Of a stretch of 64,000 nucleotides of DNA, positions 48,910 to 59,702 are shown piece by piece (position 1 is the first letter of the stretch; every line of letters starts with the position of its first letter). The stretch is from Sabellastarte sp. h YS-2021 (lineage: Eukaryota; Annelida; Polychaeta; Sabellida; Sabellidae), in contig OZ024928.1 in the NCBI GenBank assembly GCA_964017235.1, forward strand, positions 1,426,001 through 1,490,000, read 5' to 3'. Under the pieces are notes generated by a model, which worked only from the letters and a program-made list of their open reading frames with translations, was not told the DNA's origin and did no database searches. Made by a program: the position numbers and the translations under genes.

Positions 48910-50143
48910 TCAATCTGTTGGTAGCTGACCACTGACTATAGATTCCCAAAGAACCTTGAGAGTCCTGATATGTTGTGAGGACTGAAATGGGTTGAAATGC
49001 TTCGTCAGGGTCAGCGTGAAAGTAAGCATTCTTGAATGCCCGGGTTGTTGGTTGTCAACAACTACAAAGGAAGTTGGCTGTCCTTTGGTTGCCACTTGGC
49101 TCTGCTGAGTTGGTGGGATGACATGGTTTGCTGGCATCTGAGTCTCTGAGATGGTTAAAATGTATTCCCTTGTAGGTGGTGGTGGTGCTGGTTGCTATGG
49201 CTGTTGAAATGTCTGTGGCACAAAAGTTGAAGTTGAAGTTTTACAGCCTCGTTTCGGAATGTTTGAAAGTCTCCATCTTCTAAGGCCTCCACCTCAGATG
49301 CCAGGTAATTGCAGAAGGCTGATCTGGTGGTCTCCTGCCTTGGCCCGAAATGATGACAGTATGTTTTTCATCTGTGCAAACTGACCTGCTGGAAACTGGA
49401 ACACCCGGAAAATGCCCTGGGGCTTGTAACTGAAGGCAATATTGTGGTGTCTGATTGCATGCTGATCTCCATACTATCCGTGTTTGTTGAACCTCTGAAG
49501 ATGTTGTGTGCTGAAGCAGTGGATGCACTGGCTCCTCGGGATTAGGACTTGAATTTTACCGAGCCTTTGCGTCTGATGTACATATTCAAGAAGTTAAATT
49601 TATCTTTAATCTAGTTCTGCCTCTGAGTCATTTCTCTTGGAGCCTGGCCATACTTGGACTGCATGAGTTTGCCATAGCAAGATTCGAACCAAGTCTTGCA
49701 CACTTTGACAGAGAGCTTGTGACCATTGGCAAACCAAGACATTCCTTCCTGGCCTTGTCCTTAAAATGTTCATTAGTCTTGTACAACTCCTCGTGGTCCT
49801 TCACAAAGTCCACTATAGCCTCGCCATCTGAGTGCATCAGGTAGGTGTTTGTCATGTGCCCCTTCTTGTGCCTGGAGTGCAATTGAGATGTGCCCGCCTC
49901 TCCTCCAGTCTCTCCTCCAGCCTCTCCTCCAGTCTCTCCTCCAGGCCACTCCCTCCTCTGCTGAGTGTGTAGTTTCCTGCTTCCTGGCTTCCTATCTCTG
50001 TTTCTGTGCCTCTTCCTCCCTTTCTCTTGCCTACCTTTCCTCCCTTCTCCTCTGTATATCAGCAGCCGTATGCCCAACTCAAACTCTAGGAGTGTCTGTG
50101 GGGACTTCTATCTTCTCACTCTTCTGCCCTTCTTAGGACCCAT
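48910..50143 (-). pseudogene. Harbinger second gene, MADF/Myb-like DNA-binding protein (broken)
   Basis: The likely start is ATG 50143-50141 (M-G-P-K-K-G-R-R), with an in-frame stop ten codons on. Reading resumes with a basic Arg/Lys-rich stretch and a Gly-Glu repeat (G-G-E-T/A-G repeated, 49950-49890). A MADF/SANT-like domain follows: A-I-V-D-F-V-K-D-H-E-E-L-Y, F-K-D-K-A-R-K-E-C-L, and after one frameshift near 49740 K-L-S-V-K-V-C-K-T-W-F-E-S. Further downstream are Ser/Gln/His-rich, frame-broken stretches, and the last open piece ends at 48910. In Harbinger elements this protein imports the transposase to the nucleus and binds element ends; that role is family knowledge, not seen here. It faces the transposase gene convergently. 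Confidence 0.8.
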
Positions 50144-50861
50144 TTTCTTTGTAGAAGCAGCATTTGTTAAAAAAACCCAAAATCCTAACCAAAAGTCAGC
50201 TCAGCCTTTATCTCAACTCTAAATCCTAGTTATAATTTGTTAAAAACAAAATCTTTATCTTTAAACAATGATAGATGTAATCTATGAGTTGCCAGATTCC
50301 AAATGATGCATTGCAAAACTGAATCACCTTATATAGTCATAGATTTCATAACCAACAAGCTGTGGGTGGGTAAATGAGGCCGGTTTGTCCTACACAGTTC
50401 ATGGCTTGTCTGTTTCTGTAACTGCCTTGTCAGTTTCTGTTTATCGCTTGTTTCTGGCTTGTCCTACTAAGATGTTACCGAAACTATGGTTAAAGACTCG
50501 GAGACTTCCTGTCTTGGTGGAAAGTGTCCAAGTCAGGTCGGTAATGTTTACAACAGGCCAGTTTCCTTTCAAGGTTGGGAAGTTCTTCCAGACAAGATGG
50601 TTACAGTACAGGACAAGATGGGGAGTGTGGCTGACAAGCAGTAGAGACTCACAACAGGACGATTTCCAGGTGGGCAGAGCCAAGTTCTAGATACAAAGTC
50701 GGGTGGGTCTGTGAAATATCACACATGTTTGATATTTTGCCGATCCACCGCATCAAGCCAGGAAATTACAACCAATTCTAACTGACTCTCTAAACATTGC
50801 TCCCAACCCACACAAAATACCAAGTTACCGACAAGTCGGCTCCGGTGGAACACCCACATAA

Positions 50862-53800
50862 TAGCCCCCTGTGCAAAATCAACTGGTGTGAGCCTGGCTT
50901 TGAATCTGTTCCTCTGGCCCCAGGCCACTGTTCATCCAATACTCTGAGTTGATCCAGTATGGTTAATCTACAATTAGCAGGCTGTCAACTGTTGGGAAAT
51001 GCCCCACTCCCCCATTCAGTGGTGTCTCCTATTGAGAGCTCACAAAGCCTTGTCAATCTGCCCCTAGGCCCCCTCCCCCACCATCTCTTGTTTGCGCGAA
51101 AAGAAACAAATGTTTTCACTCCCTATTCTTCACATATACACACATTTCATACTAAATTTCACTTGAGAAACTCAAACATTAAATATTTAGGCTGCCTTGA
51201 CAGTGAATTGGATAGATAGAAGGACAGATAATGGTGCTATGCTTCACTTGACTGGCTCTAGTTTCTTATGGACCCTAATAGAGCATTTGACTGTATTAGC
51301 AGAGCTTTTCCGTGGGGATCTGATTATTGTGGGTTGTCACCAATGCACCTAACATTTATTTATTGATAAGTATTTAGCCGGGGACACAGTAAAGTAATCC
51401 TTTGTGAAAGCATGCTTAATGGATAATGCTGAACTGCTGATGTATATTCTACAAACAAACCACCTGTGTCTAGTGCTACGTCAGCATGACGTCACACTAC
51501 TTTGAGTGTTGCTCTAATATTGAGATCTCCTCTCAGGAGTACTTCATGGCCTGTGGAGGAGTTCCATTCACACAAGAGGACATAAAAACTGGGTTTTATT
51601 GAACACTTGAGCCGTTGAGAGTGTATTTGACTGATAGTTTGACATTTGTGTACTTTAATTTACTGGCCATCTCCTATTGGCTAAATATCCTGACATCTCT
51701 CCAGCCAATGGAATTAGAGTAGGTTTTTAGTAAGACTTCTGTCAGTTTGCCCTGCCCGAATCTATTGGAGGGGTGCCAACACAAACACCTTTTCCCTGAC
51801 ATATAAGTATGTTTGTGTTTCTTTGTGAGAGGAATCACGTGACTGGCTCTGAGAACATGCTATGGGTTGAGGGCTTGGTACCATCTTGTACCCCTATCTC
51901 TCCTGCCCTGTTCACTCGCCCAGAAAACTGCCAGCTTTTTCTGTCAAACTCCAACACAAAGGAAACTTAAGAAGATTTTTTCCTCTAAGATAACAGATTA
52001 AGTGTCAGACGACTTTTACAATGTGCTTCACGCTAGTTTATTTATTTTACATCAATATGCTGGATAGGAAGACCAAGTTTTTCTGGTGTCCTTTTTATAG
52101 AGGGAAATGTGGCTATGTCAAACTGTAGTCATGTAAAGTGCAGAATTAATGAAGAGAAGTGAAAAATAACCCTGGTATAACATCACGTGATCATATAGAA
52201 CGTCAAGAGATCACAAACCAATAGGAAAATGGCACAAACAGTTGTTTTATGAGCTTGTAAGGTCATGGATTGGTCCAGAATGTCTCAAGTTACTCAGGAA
52301 TCAATAGCAGTCAATCAGAAATGGATGACATGGCATGTTGAGTCCCAACAGAAAGGCTTTTAATATTACTGTAGAACATTCATAGAAAATGTTGAATGTT
52401 TCTTGTGATAACTTGTGTGATTAACCCTTTTTATCACCAGTGACAAAGACGATTCCCATTCACTAAAGGTCCAATTTTAAAACTCCTGTTTATGTTCATG
52501 ACAGTAAGGGGGAGTTGTTGTAAGCAATATCACAGTCACCATATCATAAACCCCTAACCCAACCATATGGAAGAGATATTTTATATTAAGCTTTATTGGA
52601 AAAATATTTGCATGAATTATGAGAATGAAAAGAAAACAGTATGTGAACTGAAAGGATTTTAATTATTTGTAGGTATTATTTAAGTGGTCTTGTCAGAGAT
52701 GTATTCAAAACACGCAGCCTAATATGACAGCGTAGAATCTAGAGTTTCAATTTGAAACCCTAAACCTCCCCCTCTGTTGTTATGTGTGGAAGTCTGTGAA
52801 ACCCTTGTCTGGTCTGAATATTGGAGGGCATACTTAACGGGGTAGATCAACTTACAATTAACTAACAGTCCTCTTCAACGAAACCTCTAAACTGACTTAA
52901 AATGTGAGTGTGTTTATCACAATGTTACTTCAAATAAGAACTATCTCTCTAGCACTGACCTAGCATTTCACTTCTTACCCTGTGTAGCTGACAATGTGAC
53001 CTGATCACCACAATGTAACTCAGACAGGATTGCCTTTGATTTGATTTCTTTCATGTACTTTTTATCACTTCTTTTCCTGTTTTAAAATGTTGATTATCTT
53101 CCTGAATCTACAAAGTGGCATAATGTTGCAAGCCCGTAAGTATTGTAAGTTCCGTTGTTAAAGTCATTGACTAATATGTCCTGCAAGCAATATTGGATCC
53201 AAAATCCATCAAACGATATCCATTATATATTCAATAAATTTACTTTTATCTTTATCTTTACAAAAGTGATTGTTACTTGCCATTTTGAAATGACCAGGAC
53301 TGTTTTGAGACTGCCAAATCAGTCTATGGCCATTTCTAAAGCACCTCACTGGCTTTAAGCAGCCTGTATTTTCAATACTGATTTAAAACTATATCATCTT
53401 AATTGTTATGAATTTATATTTACGCTAATATATAATTACAACTATTTTTTATAATCTTTATAATGCAATTGTGACACACAGTTTTGAAAGTTGAGCAATT
53501 GAAGGAGATTTAAAAAGCCTTAATCCTACTCAGGTTGTTTTTTGTTGTTGTTGTTGTTATAGTTAAAGGTCTTTTCTGTGATTCCATTCAGGTGATTACT
53601 TAAAGCATGATTGATAAATCAACAATAAGGCAACCCAGTGTCAGCGGAAGTCATTCCTTTCACTGGGACTGGTTTTTGAGATGTAAATGTTGACTGCAGT
53701 TACCTTTTGGTGTTGACTAGTCATAGACCAGTCATAAACTAATCAATGTATTAAAACAACAGGCACATTCACTGCTATTTGGCACTAATATTTTGAGTCT

Positions 53801-54049
53801 TTAACCATGAAATCAACATCACAGAAAACAGCTTTATTTATTCTGTTCAGAAAGGTTTTGAAACGGCTAGGTATATTATCTGACTGTGTTGAAATGGCCA
53901 GAAGCATGAAATGACCAGGGACAGTGATCATATATGCGTTTATACTTGTCTTTTTCTGGATTGGTCTACTGCAATTCTTTGTTTACATCACTCACTGACT
54001 TTGAGTTCAGAAAAATGCAGCACTTATAAAACTCACTCTGCGGGTCATC
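50862..54049. other. Unassigned stretch
   Basis: About 3.2 kb right of the Harbinger element holds no gene that I can support. A perfect TGACGTCA site lies near 51488. The remainder is AT-rich with scattered short open frames lacking recognisable domains. Confidence 0.4.
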
Positions 54050-54393
54050 ACTAATATTTCACCTTTTCCCAGATCACACCCCCCCCCCCCCCATTAAAAA
54101 CTTTATTGGCTCCCAGTTAAATACAAGGCACAATTTAAAACTGGTCTTATTACATATAAAATTCTAAAACACCGCTAACCAGCTTACCTTATGTACCAGC
54201 TACCAGTTGACCGAAATCCCCCTTCTTTTGACTCATAAAGTTCACAAATCATACGAACATTTTTCTAACTCAATTAGTCATTATGTCCCGACCCTCCTGA
54301 ACTCTCTCCCTCTTTAGGAAACATCTTAAAACTGGTCTTTTAAACTCAAGCTTCCCAACTTAGTACTCTTCCATCTGGTCACACTCACAAACT
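54050..54393 (+). mobile_element. LINE relic hit by the Ngaro-like element
   Basis: Plus-strand frames give T-L-L-A-P-S and K-T-G-L-I-T-Y-K-I-L-K (54120-54170), then a basic C-terminus (R-K-H-L-K-T-G near 54320) of the same LINE class as 6160-6800. It is degraded and includes a C14 run (54079-54092). It stops at the left end of the retrotransposon. Confidence 0.65.
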
Positions 54394-54572
54394 TGTGTAA
54401 TGGTGAGTACGAGTCGTAGCAACAGCACTCAGTCTAGGACGGGTGAATGTATGTGCCTACCTTAAAGAACCCTAGTGTCACCATAAGGCAACAGCCTCAC
54501 TTTCAATCCAGTGGCCATCTTTGGTCAGTTTGAATTTTAAATTTCAGCAGTAAACAGTGTTTTATAAAATTG
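54394..54572 (+). repeat. A1 direct repeat (left end)
   Basis: This 179-bp repeat starts TGTGTAATGG and is identical to A2. It forms the left tip of the element and presumably holds the promoter and 5' UTR. Confidence 0.95.
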
Positions 54573-54634
54573 GTTATTGTGGTGATCTTCAGGACGTTGC
54601 CTACCCTCGCGAAGTTCGGGTGATATTTACAACA

Positions 54635-55765
54635 ATGTCTACTGCTGGATATAACACAAGAGGAAAAATTGCATGTGTTCGTTGTAAACAAAGGCACAAA
54701 CCACCAGTTGGAGCATCGTGCCCCCGTTCAAAAACAAGTAAAGGCAAGCAATCTAACAAGGATACCAGTCCTCAGGTCGTGGATCTCGGAAGCGTGGATG
54801 CGGCTGGCAGCAACTCACGGCAGGGACAAGTCGAGGAAGGGCCTGCTCCAGCCAAGACAACAAAACGTAAGCAACCCACGAACGCTGATGTAATGGACAA
54901 ATTAAGTTCAATGATGGTCAAATTCAGTGATCTAGAGAAAAGACTGGAGCAACACGAGAGTAAAGGTAATTCGAGCTTGTCCCTACTATCTCGACCCTCA
55001 GCTCACAGTTCCCCAAAGAGGCCCTGCCCCACACACAGCCGCCAGGCAGAGCAGGCAAGCAACCGAACGCACTCACTGCCATCCCTAGAATACCTCAAAC
55101 ACGATAGCAGAGTGCAGGCAGAAGTGGACAAACGATTGAGGCAATACGAGGACATGGCAAGGGAAGAAGATTCAGGTACGTCCAACAAATTAAAGTCAGG
55201 GAGGTACAGGCTTGGCGACCAGAAAGTCAAAAAACATGTTCACTGGCCCCACGAATTCTGCGCAGTGGGGGATAACCTCAAAATGCCGACTTATGAGGAT
55301 ATAAACGTGTACCAATGGGTGCAGGGTTTCTCAAGGTGCGTTCTTGAGGAGAGCGACCCACAGGTCAGAACACACATGCTGCAGTACCAAGGACACTTAA
55401 TGCAGGATGCCTTGGAACTAAACTGGGCAACGGCTAAGAGAGCACACGCAGCAGTTTTAACTGAAATAGAAAGAGGATATACATCATGGGGAGATCAAAC
55501 ACAGATAGATAGAATTCGACAAAGATTCACACAGAGGGCACTGAAGAACCCCACCACCAGCAACGAAGAGCAGGTTCGAATCTGCAAGCATTACAATGAG
55601 GGAAACTGCAGCCACACCAAGGATCACGTAGAAGGTCGTGTCACATACAAGCATGCTTGCTTTGCTTGTCACAGGGCAGTCAAGCGACACTACCCACACC
55701 CAGAAGACAAATGTAACAGGGCAAAGCGCATGGCCAATCATTCCTCTGAGAAGCAGCGACTTTAA
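54635..55765 (+). CDS. Gag-like protein of the Ngaro-type element
   Basis: ATG 54635 opens a 376-codon frame 62 bp after A1. Upstream in-frame codons lack an ATG, so I prefer this start. Near the N-terminus a zinc-like motif C14-x2-C17-x3-H21-x7-C29 follows Y-N-T-R-G-K. Residues about 85-110 suggest a short coiled coil (M-D-K-L-S-S-M-M-V-K-F-S-D-L-E-K-R-L), and 115-150 are Ser/Pro/His-rich. The C-terminal third has Y-Q-W-V-Q-G-F and a CCHC-like array (C317, C325, C342, C345, H352, C360) typical of DIRS/Ngaro Gag. Gag should coat the RNA in a cytoplasmic particle. The frame overlaps the next ORF by 134 bp. Confidence 0.85.
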   Translation: MSTAGYNTRGKIACVRCKQRHKPPVGASCPRSKTSKGKQSNKDTSPQVVDLGSVDAAGSNSRQGQVEEGPAPAKTTKRKQPTNADVMDKLSSMMVKFSDLEKRLEQHESKGNSSLSLLSRPSAHSSPKRPCPTHSRQAEQASNRTHSLPSLEYLKHDSRVQAEVDKRLRQYEDMAREEDSGTSNKLKSGRYRLGDQKVKKHVHWPHEFCAVGDNLKMPTYEDINVYQWVQGFSRCVLEESDPQVRTHMLQYQGHLMQDALELNWATAKRAHAAVLTEIERGYTSWGDQTQIDRIRQRFTQRALKNPTTSNEEQVRICKHYNEGNCSHTKDHVEGRVTYKHACFACHRAVKRHYPHPEDKCNRAKRMANHSSEKQRL

Positions 55766-58118
55766 AACCACGGTAGTCTTCTCCACATCCAATGAGCCTT
55801 ATACGAACGCCTTCTTAAAACACGTCCAGTGCAAATGCCAATGGTGTAAATTGGACAACCCCTTTAAATTCTCCAGACACCTAAATGACTGCAATTGTAA
55901 GTGGTGTAGCAGAGATGCAAAAGGCTCGTCGGAAAAAGGGGGAGATGAACCAGCAATTCCCGCGTTCTCTCACAGTTCAAACAGTGTAAATACACAGTTA
56001 GACGTAACCAACAATACCAGTGCTTTTTATATTCACAACCACACCAGTGACACGAGTGGTCACTCAGATGACTACAGTTTCATTGAGGCCTGGGCCCCGC
56101 AAGGGGAGGGACACTGCAGCCTCAACCTCCCATTCCAACGTCGTAACTACAATGGCTCAGTAGAGCCTTCAATTAATGTCAGCTGGCCCAGCCAGAGGGT
56201 CCCAAGCGAGGAGAGCTGCCTGTGCGACAGAAGAACACAATCAATTTCAATTTCAGGTAGTTTGCTTAACGACGACTCTTCAGAAGTCGACAGCAATTAT
56301 AGCCTACATATTGAGGGGGCAACCTTAGACAATGGCCACAACGAAGTCGAAGTAATTAAAGACGCAACAGCCAGTCACGGCTTGCACAAGCTTTGGGGGG
56401 TCACATTCATGAAGGGACTTCAATTGGAGGCACGACCTGATTGCCAGATTATTGACCACTCCGATATGGCCAAGTGGATACAACAGGCTCACAGGGAGGC
56501 AGCCAAGCACGACAAGCCCAATTACTTGGGTGCGCGCGTTCAGGTCGTGTCAAATCTTAACATATCACTGTGGAGATCATTGCTGGCTCAGTACAAATAC
56601 AGCAGGGTTGTAGACTATCTTCAATTCGGGTTCCCCATTGGCCTGGACTATGATAACTTCACTTACAACCAGCAGGCGGATAACCACGCGTCAGCCAACA
56701 GTTTCCCAGAGGCAGTAGATGAATATATACAAACAGAAATAAAACATAAAGCCCTGGTGGGTCCCTTTCACAGCAAGCCGTTCGAAAGAACGCACGTGTC
56801 TCCAATGATGACGCGTTCTAAACCAGATGCAACTCGCAGACTGATAGTGGATTTGTCTTGGCCACTGGGGAATAGTGTCAACAGTCGCATCCCAGATAAT
56901 TATTTCGACAATACCCCCTGTTCACTGAAATACCCCACCATTGACCACATAGTGCAAAGAATCGTACAGGTTGGCGACCAGGCTTTAATCTTCAAAATCG
57001 ACTTAAAAAGGGCTTACAGAAATTTAAGGACAGACCCCCGGGATTTTACTGTGCTAGGCCTCAGCTGGAGAGGTGCCCAGTATATAGACGTCAGCGTACC
57101 GTTCGGATTAAAGACGGGTGCGTGCGCATGCCAGTTAGTCACCGACAGCGTCACGCACCTCCTAGCACAGACAAACTACTGGACGTGCGCCTACTTGGAC
57201 GACATAATTGGAGTCTCCCACCCGAACGCAGCCAACAGCGCATTCTTATCTCTCAAGAACCTCATAACGTCACTTGGTCTACCCATCAATCCGGACAAGG
57301 TCTCACCCCCAACACACGAACTCACTTGTCTGGGGATCCACATAAACGCACGCACCAAGACCCTAACAATACCAGAAGCAAAGATGTCTGAAGTGAAGCA
57401 GTTATGTGACCTTTGGTCTACCAGAACTCACGCATCCAGGAAGGACCTGCAGAAGCTGATAGGTCACTTGCTTTACCTGCATAGATGCATAGAACCATCA
57501 CGTCTGTTCGTCAATCGCATCCTACAAGTGCTCAGGAACTGCCCCCCAGGCGGGAAAACGCAGCTCAAAGACGCATTCTTCAGAGACATTCAGTGGTTCA
57601 GAACGTTCATGCATAATTTCAATGGCATCACGAAGATACACGACCAACCCAACAAATGCACCCATCTTTACGTTGACGCGTGCCTCACTGGTATCGGCGC
57701 GTTTGTGGATGGCCAAGTGTACCACCATGAGATACCATATTGTTACAGGCTCTCTCTCACTATTGTGCATTTCGAGATGCTAAACGTCATGGTCGCCCTG
57801 CGCTTATGGGGCGAGTCGTGGACGAACGCGACAGTCAAAGTTCACTGTGACAATGCTGCAGTCGTGAGCATCTTAAATAGTGGCAGCAGTCGCGACCCCT
57901 TCCTGGCTGCCGCAGCCCGTACCCTCTGGCTAATCAAAGCCCAGTACAATATCAAGCTAATTGTCACCCATATAAGGGGCACAGATAACACATATGCAGA
58001 TATTTTGTCCAGATGGTCTCATTTTAAAGGCAGTAACAGTAGTGTCGTTCAGTTTTTAACTAAATGTAGATGGAATACCATAGATGTGAACTGGCTACAG
58101 CCAAACTTCAACATATAA
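55632..58118 (+). CDS. RT-RNase H polyprotein of the Ngaro-type element
   Basis: The frame is open from 55632 (a stop lies at 55629-55631) to 58118; residues here are numbered from 55638. RT motifs in order are R-L-I-V-D-L-S (about 401), K-I-D-L-K-R-A-Y with catalytic D455, V-P-F-G-L-K-T-G-A (487) and A-Y-L-D-D with D521/D522. RNase H has D680, E713, D738 and D787. The N-terminal 250 residues hold a duplicated C-x-C-x-W-C module (C65/C67/C70 and C85/C87/C90). There is no ATG before codon 258 (V-T-F-M-K-G), so it is probably made by +1 frameshifting from gag or from a spliced mRNA. It copies the element RNA to DNA. Confidence 0.9.
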   Translation, partial: KVVSHTSMLALLVTGQSSDTTHTQKTNVTGQSAWPIIPLRSSDFKTTVVFSTSNEPYTNAFLKHVQCKCQWCKLDNPFKFSRHLNDCNCKWCSRDAKGSSEKGGDEPAIPAFSHSSNSVNTQLDVTNNTSAFYIHNHTSDTSGHSDDYSFIEAWAPQGEGHCSLNLPFQRRNYNGSVEPSINVSWPSQRVPSEESCLCDRRTQSISISGSLLNDDSSEVDSNYSLHIEGATLDNGHNEVEVIKDATASHGLHKLWGVTFMKGLQLEARPDCQIIDHSDMAKWIQQAHREAAKHDKPNYLGARVQVVSNLNISLWRSLLAQYKYSRVVDYLQFGFPIGLDYDNFTYNQQADNHASANSFPEAVDEYIQTEIKHKALVGPFHSKPFERTHVSPMMTRSKPDATRRLIVDLSWPLGNSVNSRIPDNYFDNTPCSLKYPTIDHIVQRIVQVGDQALIFKIDLKRAYRNLRTDPRDFTVLGLSWRGAQYIDVSVPFGLKTGACACQLVTDSVTHLLAQTNYWTCAYLDDIIGVSHPNAANSAFLSLKNLITSLGLPINPDKVSPPTHELTCLGIHINARTKTLTIPEAKMSEVKQLCDLWSTRTHASRKDLQKLIGHLLYLHRCIEPSRLFVNRILQVLRNCPPGGKTQLKDAFFRDIQWFRTFMHNFNGITKIHDQPNKCTHLYVDACLTGIGAFVDGQVYHHEIPYCYRLSLTIVHFEMLNVMVALRLWGESWTNATVKVHCDNAAVVSILNSGSSRDPFLAAAARTLWLIKAQYNIKLIVTHIRGTDNTYADILSRWSHFKGSNSSVVQFLTKCRWNTIDVNWLQPNFNI

Positions 58119-59113
58119 CAAGCTATTCTCATGTCATTGCAGGTAATCCTCTTGCGGATAGGCTGGCGGCAGACTTCAGGTCAAGGATACACAGAGCTCT
58201 ACGACCGCGTACATTGGCAGCTTACAAGCTCAAATTCAGGTTGTACATAGCTTTCCTTGTCGCTATACGACAACAGCAGCCAGATGCCTTAAAATCTGTC
58301 ACATTATTTTTGGAATACCTCGCACAGCAAGGCCTCAGGGCCCCCACCCTAACAAATTACATGACAGTACTACGCCATTTCCTCTCAATCTTCCATATGA
58401 AGGTGGACATCCTGGAAAATCGCCTCGTGAAACTGGCCATTAGGGCAGTAGCTTACAACGCCCCCCTTTCCTTCAAGATCAGAGGCGTTCTTTCAATTTC
58501 ACAGCTCCGACAGTTAATGCTCACCCTGGAAGACGCACGGGACAAAGACGTGTTTAGGGCGATATTCCTCATGGGATTTTTTGGGTTCTACCGCCTATCA
58601 ACATTGGTTCCCCCAGCCAGGTCAGGTTTTTCCCCTTCCAGATTTATGACGCATGGGGACGTAGTGTGGGGGCCCCCAGGGGCTCACATCATAACCAAAT
58701 GCTCCAAGAGCATGCAGGTATCAGGCCAATCACACATCGTACAGCTACCCTTACTGGCAGACGAACAGATCTGCCCAGTGAACGCACTCAAGCGGATAGT
58801 CTCCAACAAAGTCGCCGACCAAAACAAACCCCTCTTCCTGGTCTCAGCCACGGGATCCTCGTCCATTTTGACTGCTCACAGAGTGAGATCTGTCCTCAGG
58901 ACCTCTATTAAGCGCCTTGGACTGCCCCCAGGGGAGTTCGGTTATCACACCTTCAGAAGGTCGGGTGCTTGCTGGGCTTTCGACAACAATGTTAATTTTC
59001 AACATATCAAGACACATGGGGGCTGGCGCTCGGATGCCATTTGGAGGTACCTGGTGAAAACCCCCTCGGCAGCAGGATCCGTAGCTAGGACATTCCAATC
59101 CCTACTAAACTAG
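58070..59113 (+). CDS. Tyrosine recombinase (phage-integrase fold) of the Ngaro-type element
   Basis: ATG 58070 opens 347 codons, overlapping the end of the RT frame by 49 bp (a -1 relation). The N-terminal half is a core-binding helical domain (L-R-P-R-T-L-A-A-Y, then L-R-A-P-T-L-T-N-Y-M). The catalytic half contains the full tyrosine recombinase set: R175 (F-Y-R-L-S), K210 or K213 (T-K-C-S-K-S), H293-x2-R296 (Y-H-T-F-R-R-S-G), H316 (T-H-G-G-W) and nucleophile Y327 (I-W-R-Y-L). The enzyme should insert a circular double-stranded DNA by recombination. It could be started from its own ATG or by frameshifting. It is GC-richer than the surrounding genome, like its partners. Confidence 0.93.
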   Translation: MEYHRCELATAKLQHITSYSHVIAGNPLADRLAADFRSRIHRALRPRTLAAYKLKFRLYIAFLVAIRQQQPDALKSVTLFLEYLAQQGLRAPTLTNYMTVLRHFLSIFHMKVDILENRLVKLAIRAVAYNAPLSFKIRGVLSISQLRQLMLTLEDARDKDVFRAIFLMGFFGFYRLSTLVPPARSGFSPSRFMTHGDVVWGPPGAHIITKCSKSMQVSGQSHIVQLPLLADEQICPVNALKRIVSNKVADQNKPLFLVSATGSSSILTAHRVRSVLRTSIKRLGLPPGEFGYHTFRRSGACWAFDNNVNFQHIKTHGGWRSDAIWRYLVKTPSAAGSVARTFQSLLN

Positions 59114-59149
59114 CACGCTATACTACACAGACACTACCTTTGACGTTTG

Positions 59150-59525
59150 GCAGATTTTAACTACTTTTAGTCCATGTATATAGTGTACAAAATAGTAGAG
59201 TAGATGGTAGTCTAACTTAGCACCCATCCAGTTAAGGTTACCTTATCTTTAACATAGAGAATTAGGTCCAGTGGACTTCACCGTACTTGAGGTTAATCTT
59301 AAATGGTATGCAAACTAACAACGGTAATGGGTAAAGTAGTGTAACATAGAACATGCAGTTAAGGTTACCTTAACTTAATATACGTAATACTCCAGCAGGC
59401 CAGAAGTGGCCCAGTAGTTAAGGTTACCAGAAAGTGCATGATAACAAAATAGAACGTAGTTGAATAAACCTCCAAATGTCAAATATGTGTCTTACTTGTT
59501 TACAAACTCACAAGGTCAAGGACTG
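59150..59525 (+). repeat. B1 direct repeat
   Basis: This 376-bp repeat begins 36 bp after the recombinase stop and is identical to B2. It contains three copies of GTTAAGGTTACC (59231, 59358, 59417). Its end overlaps A2 by two bases (TG), recreating the B-A circle junction. Confidence 0.95.
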
Positions 59526-59702
59526 TGTAATGGTGAGTACGAGTCGTAGCAACAGCACTCAGTCTAGGACGGGTGAATGTATGTGCCTACCTTAAAGAAC
59601 CCTAGTGTCACCATAAGGCAACAGCCTCACTTTCAATCCAGTGGCCATCTTTGGTCAGTTTGAATTTTAAATTTCAGCAGTAAACAGTGTTTTATAAAAT
59701 TG
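59524..59702 (+). repeat. A2 direct repeat
   Basis: This 179-bp repeat is identical to A1 and abuts B1. Confidence 0.95.

Larger units (their letters stand above)
41326..50858 (+). mobile_element. Two-gene PIF/Harbinger transposon, interrupted by gypsy element
   Basis: The termini are inverted: left TGGGGGTGTTCCACTGGAGCC, and right (reverse complement) TGTGGGTGTTCCACCGGAGCC. TAA lies directly outside both ends (41323-41325 and 50859-50861), the 3-bp TWA duplication typical of this superfamily. Inside are a broken transposase gene on the plus strand and, convergent to it, a broken MADF/Myb-like gene on the minus strand, the classical Harbinger gene pair. Removing the gypsy insertion and one copy of its 5-bp duplication leaves about 4.5 kb, an ordinary length for the superfamily. 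A near-perfect palindrome around ATCACACATGTTTGAT (50718-50733) lies near the right end. Confidence 0.9.

Noticed and set aside
51480..51496. TGACGTCA CRE sites (also near 2778 and 26866)
   Set aside because: Three perfect 8-mers in 64 kb is close to what chance allows and none is near a gene.
54557..54634. Earlier in-frame GTG start for gag
   Set aside because: A GTG start is unlikely in an animal and would lie inside the A1 repeat; ATG 54635 is preferred.
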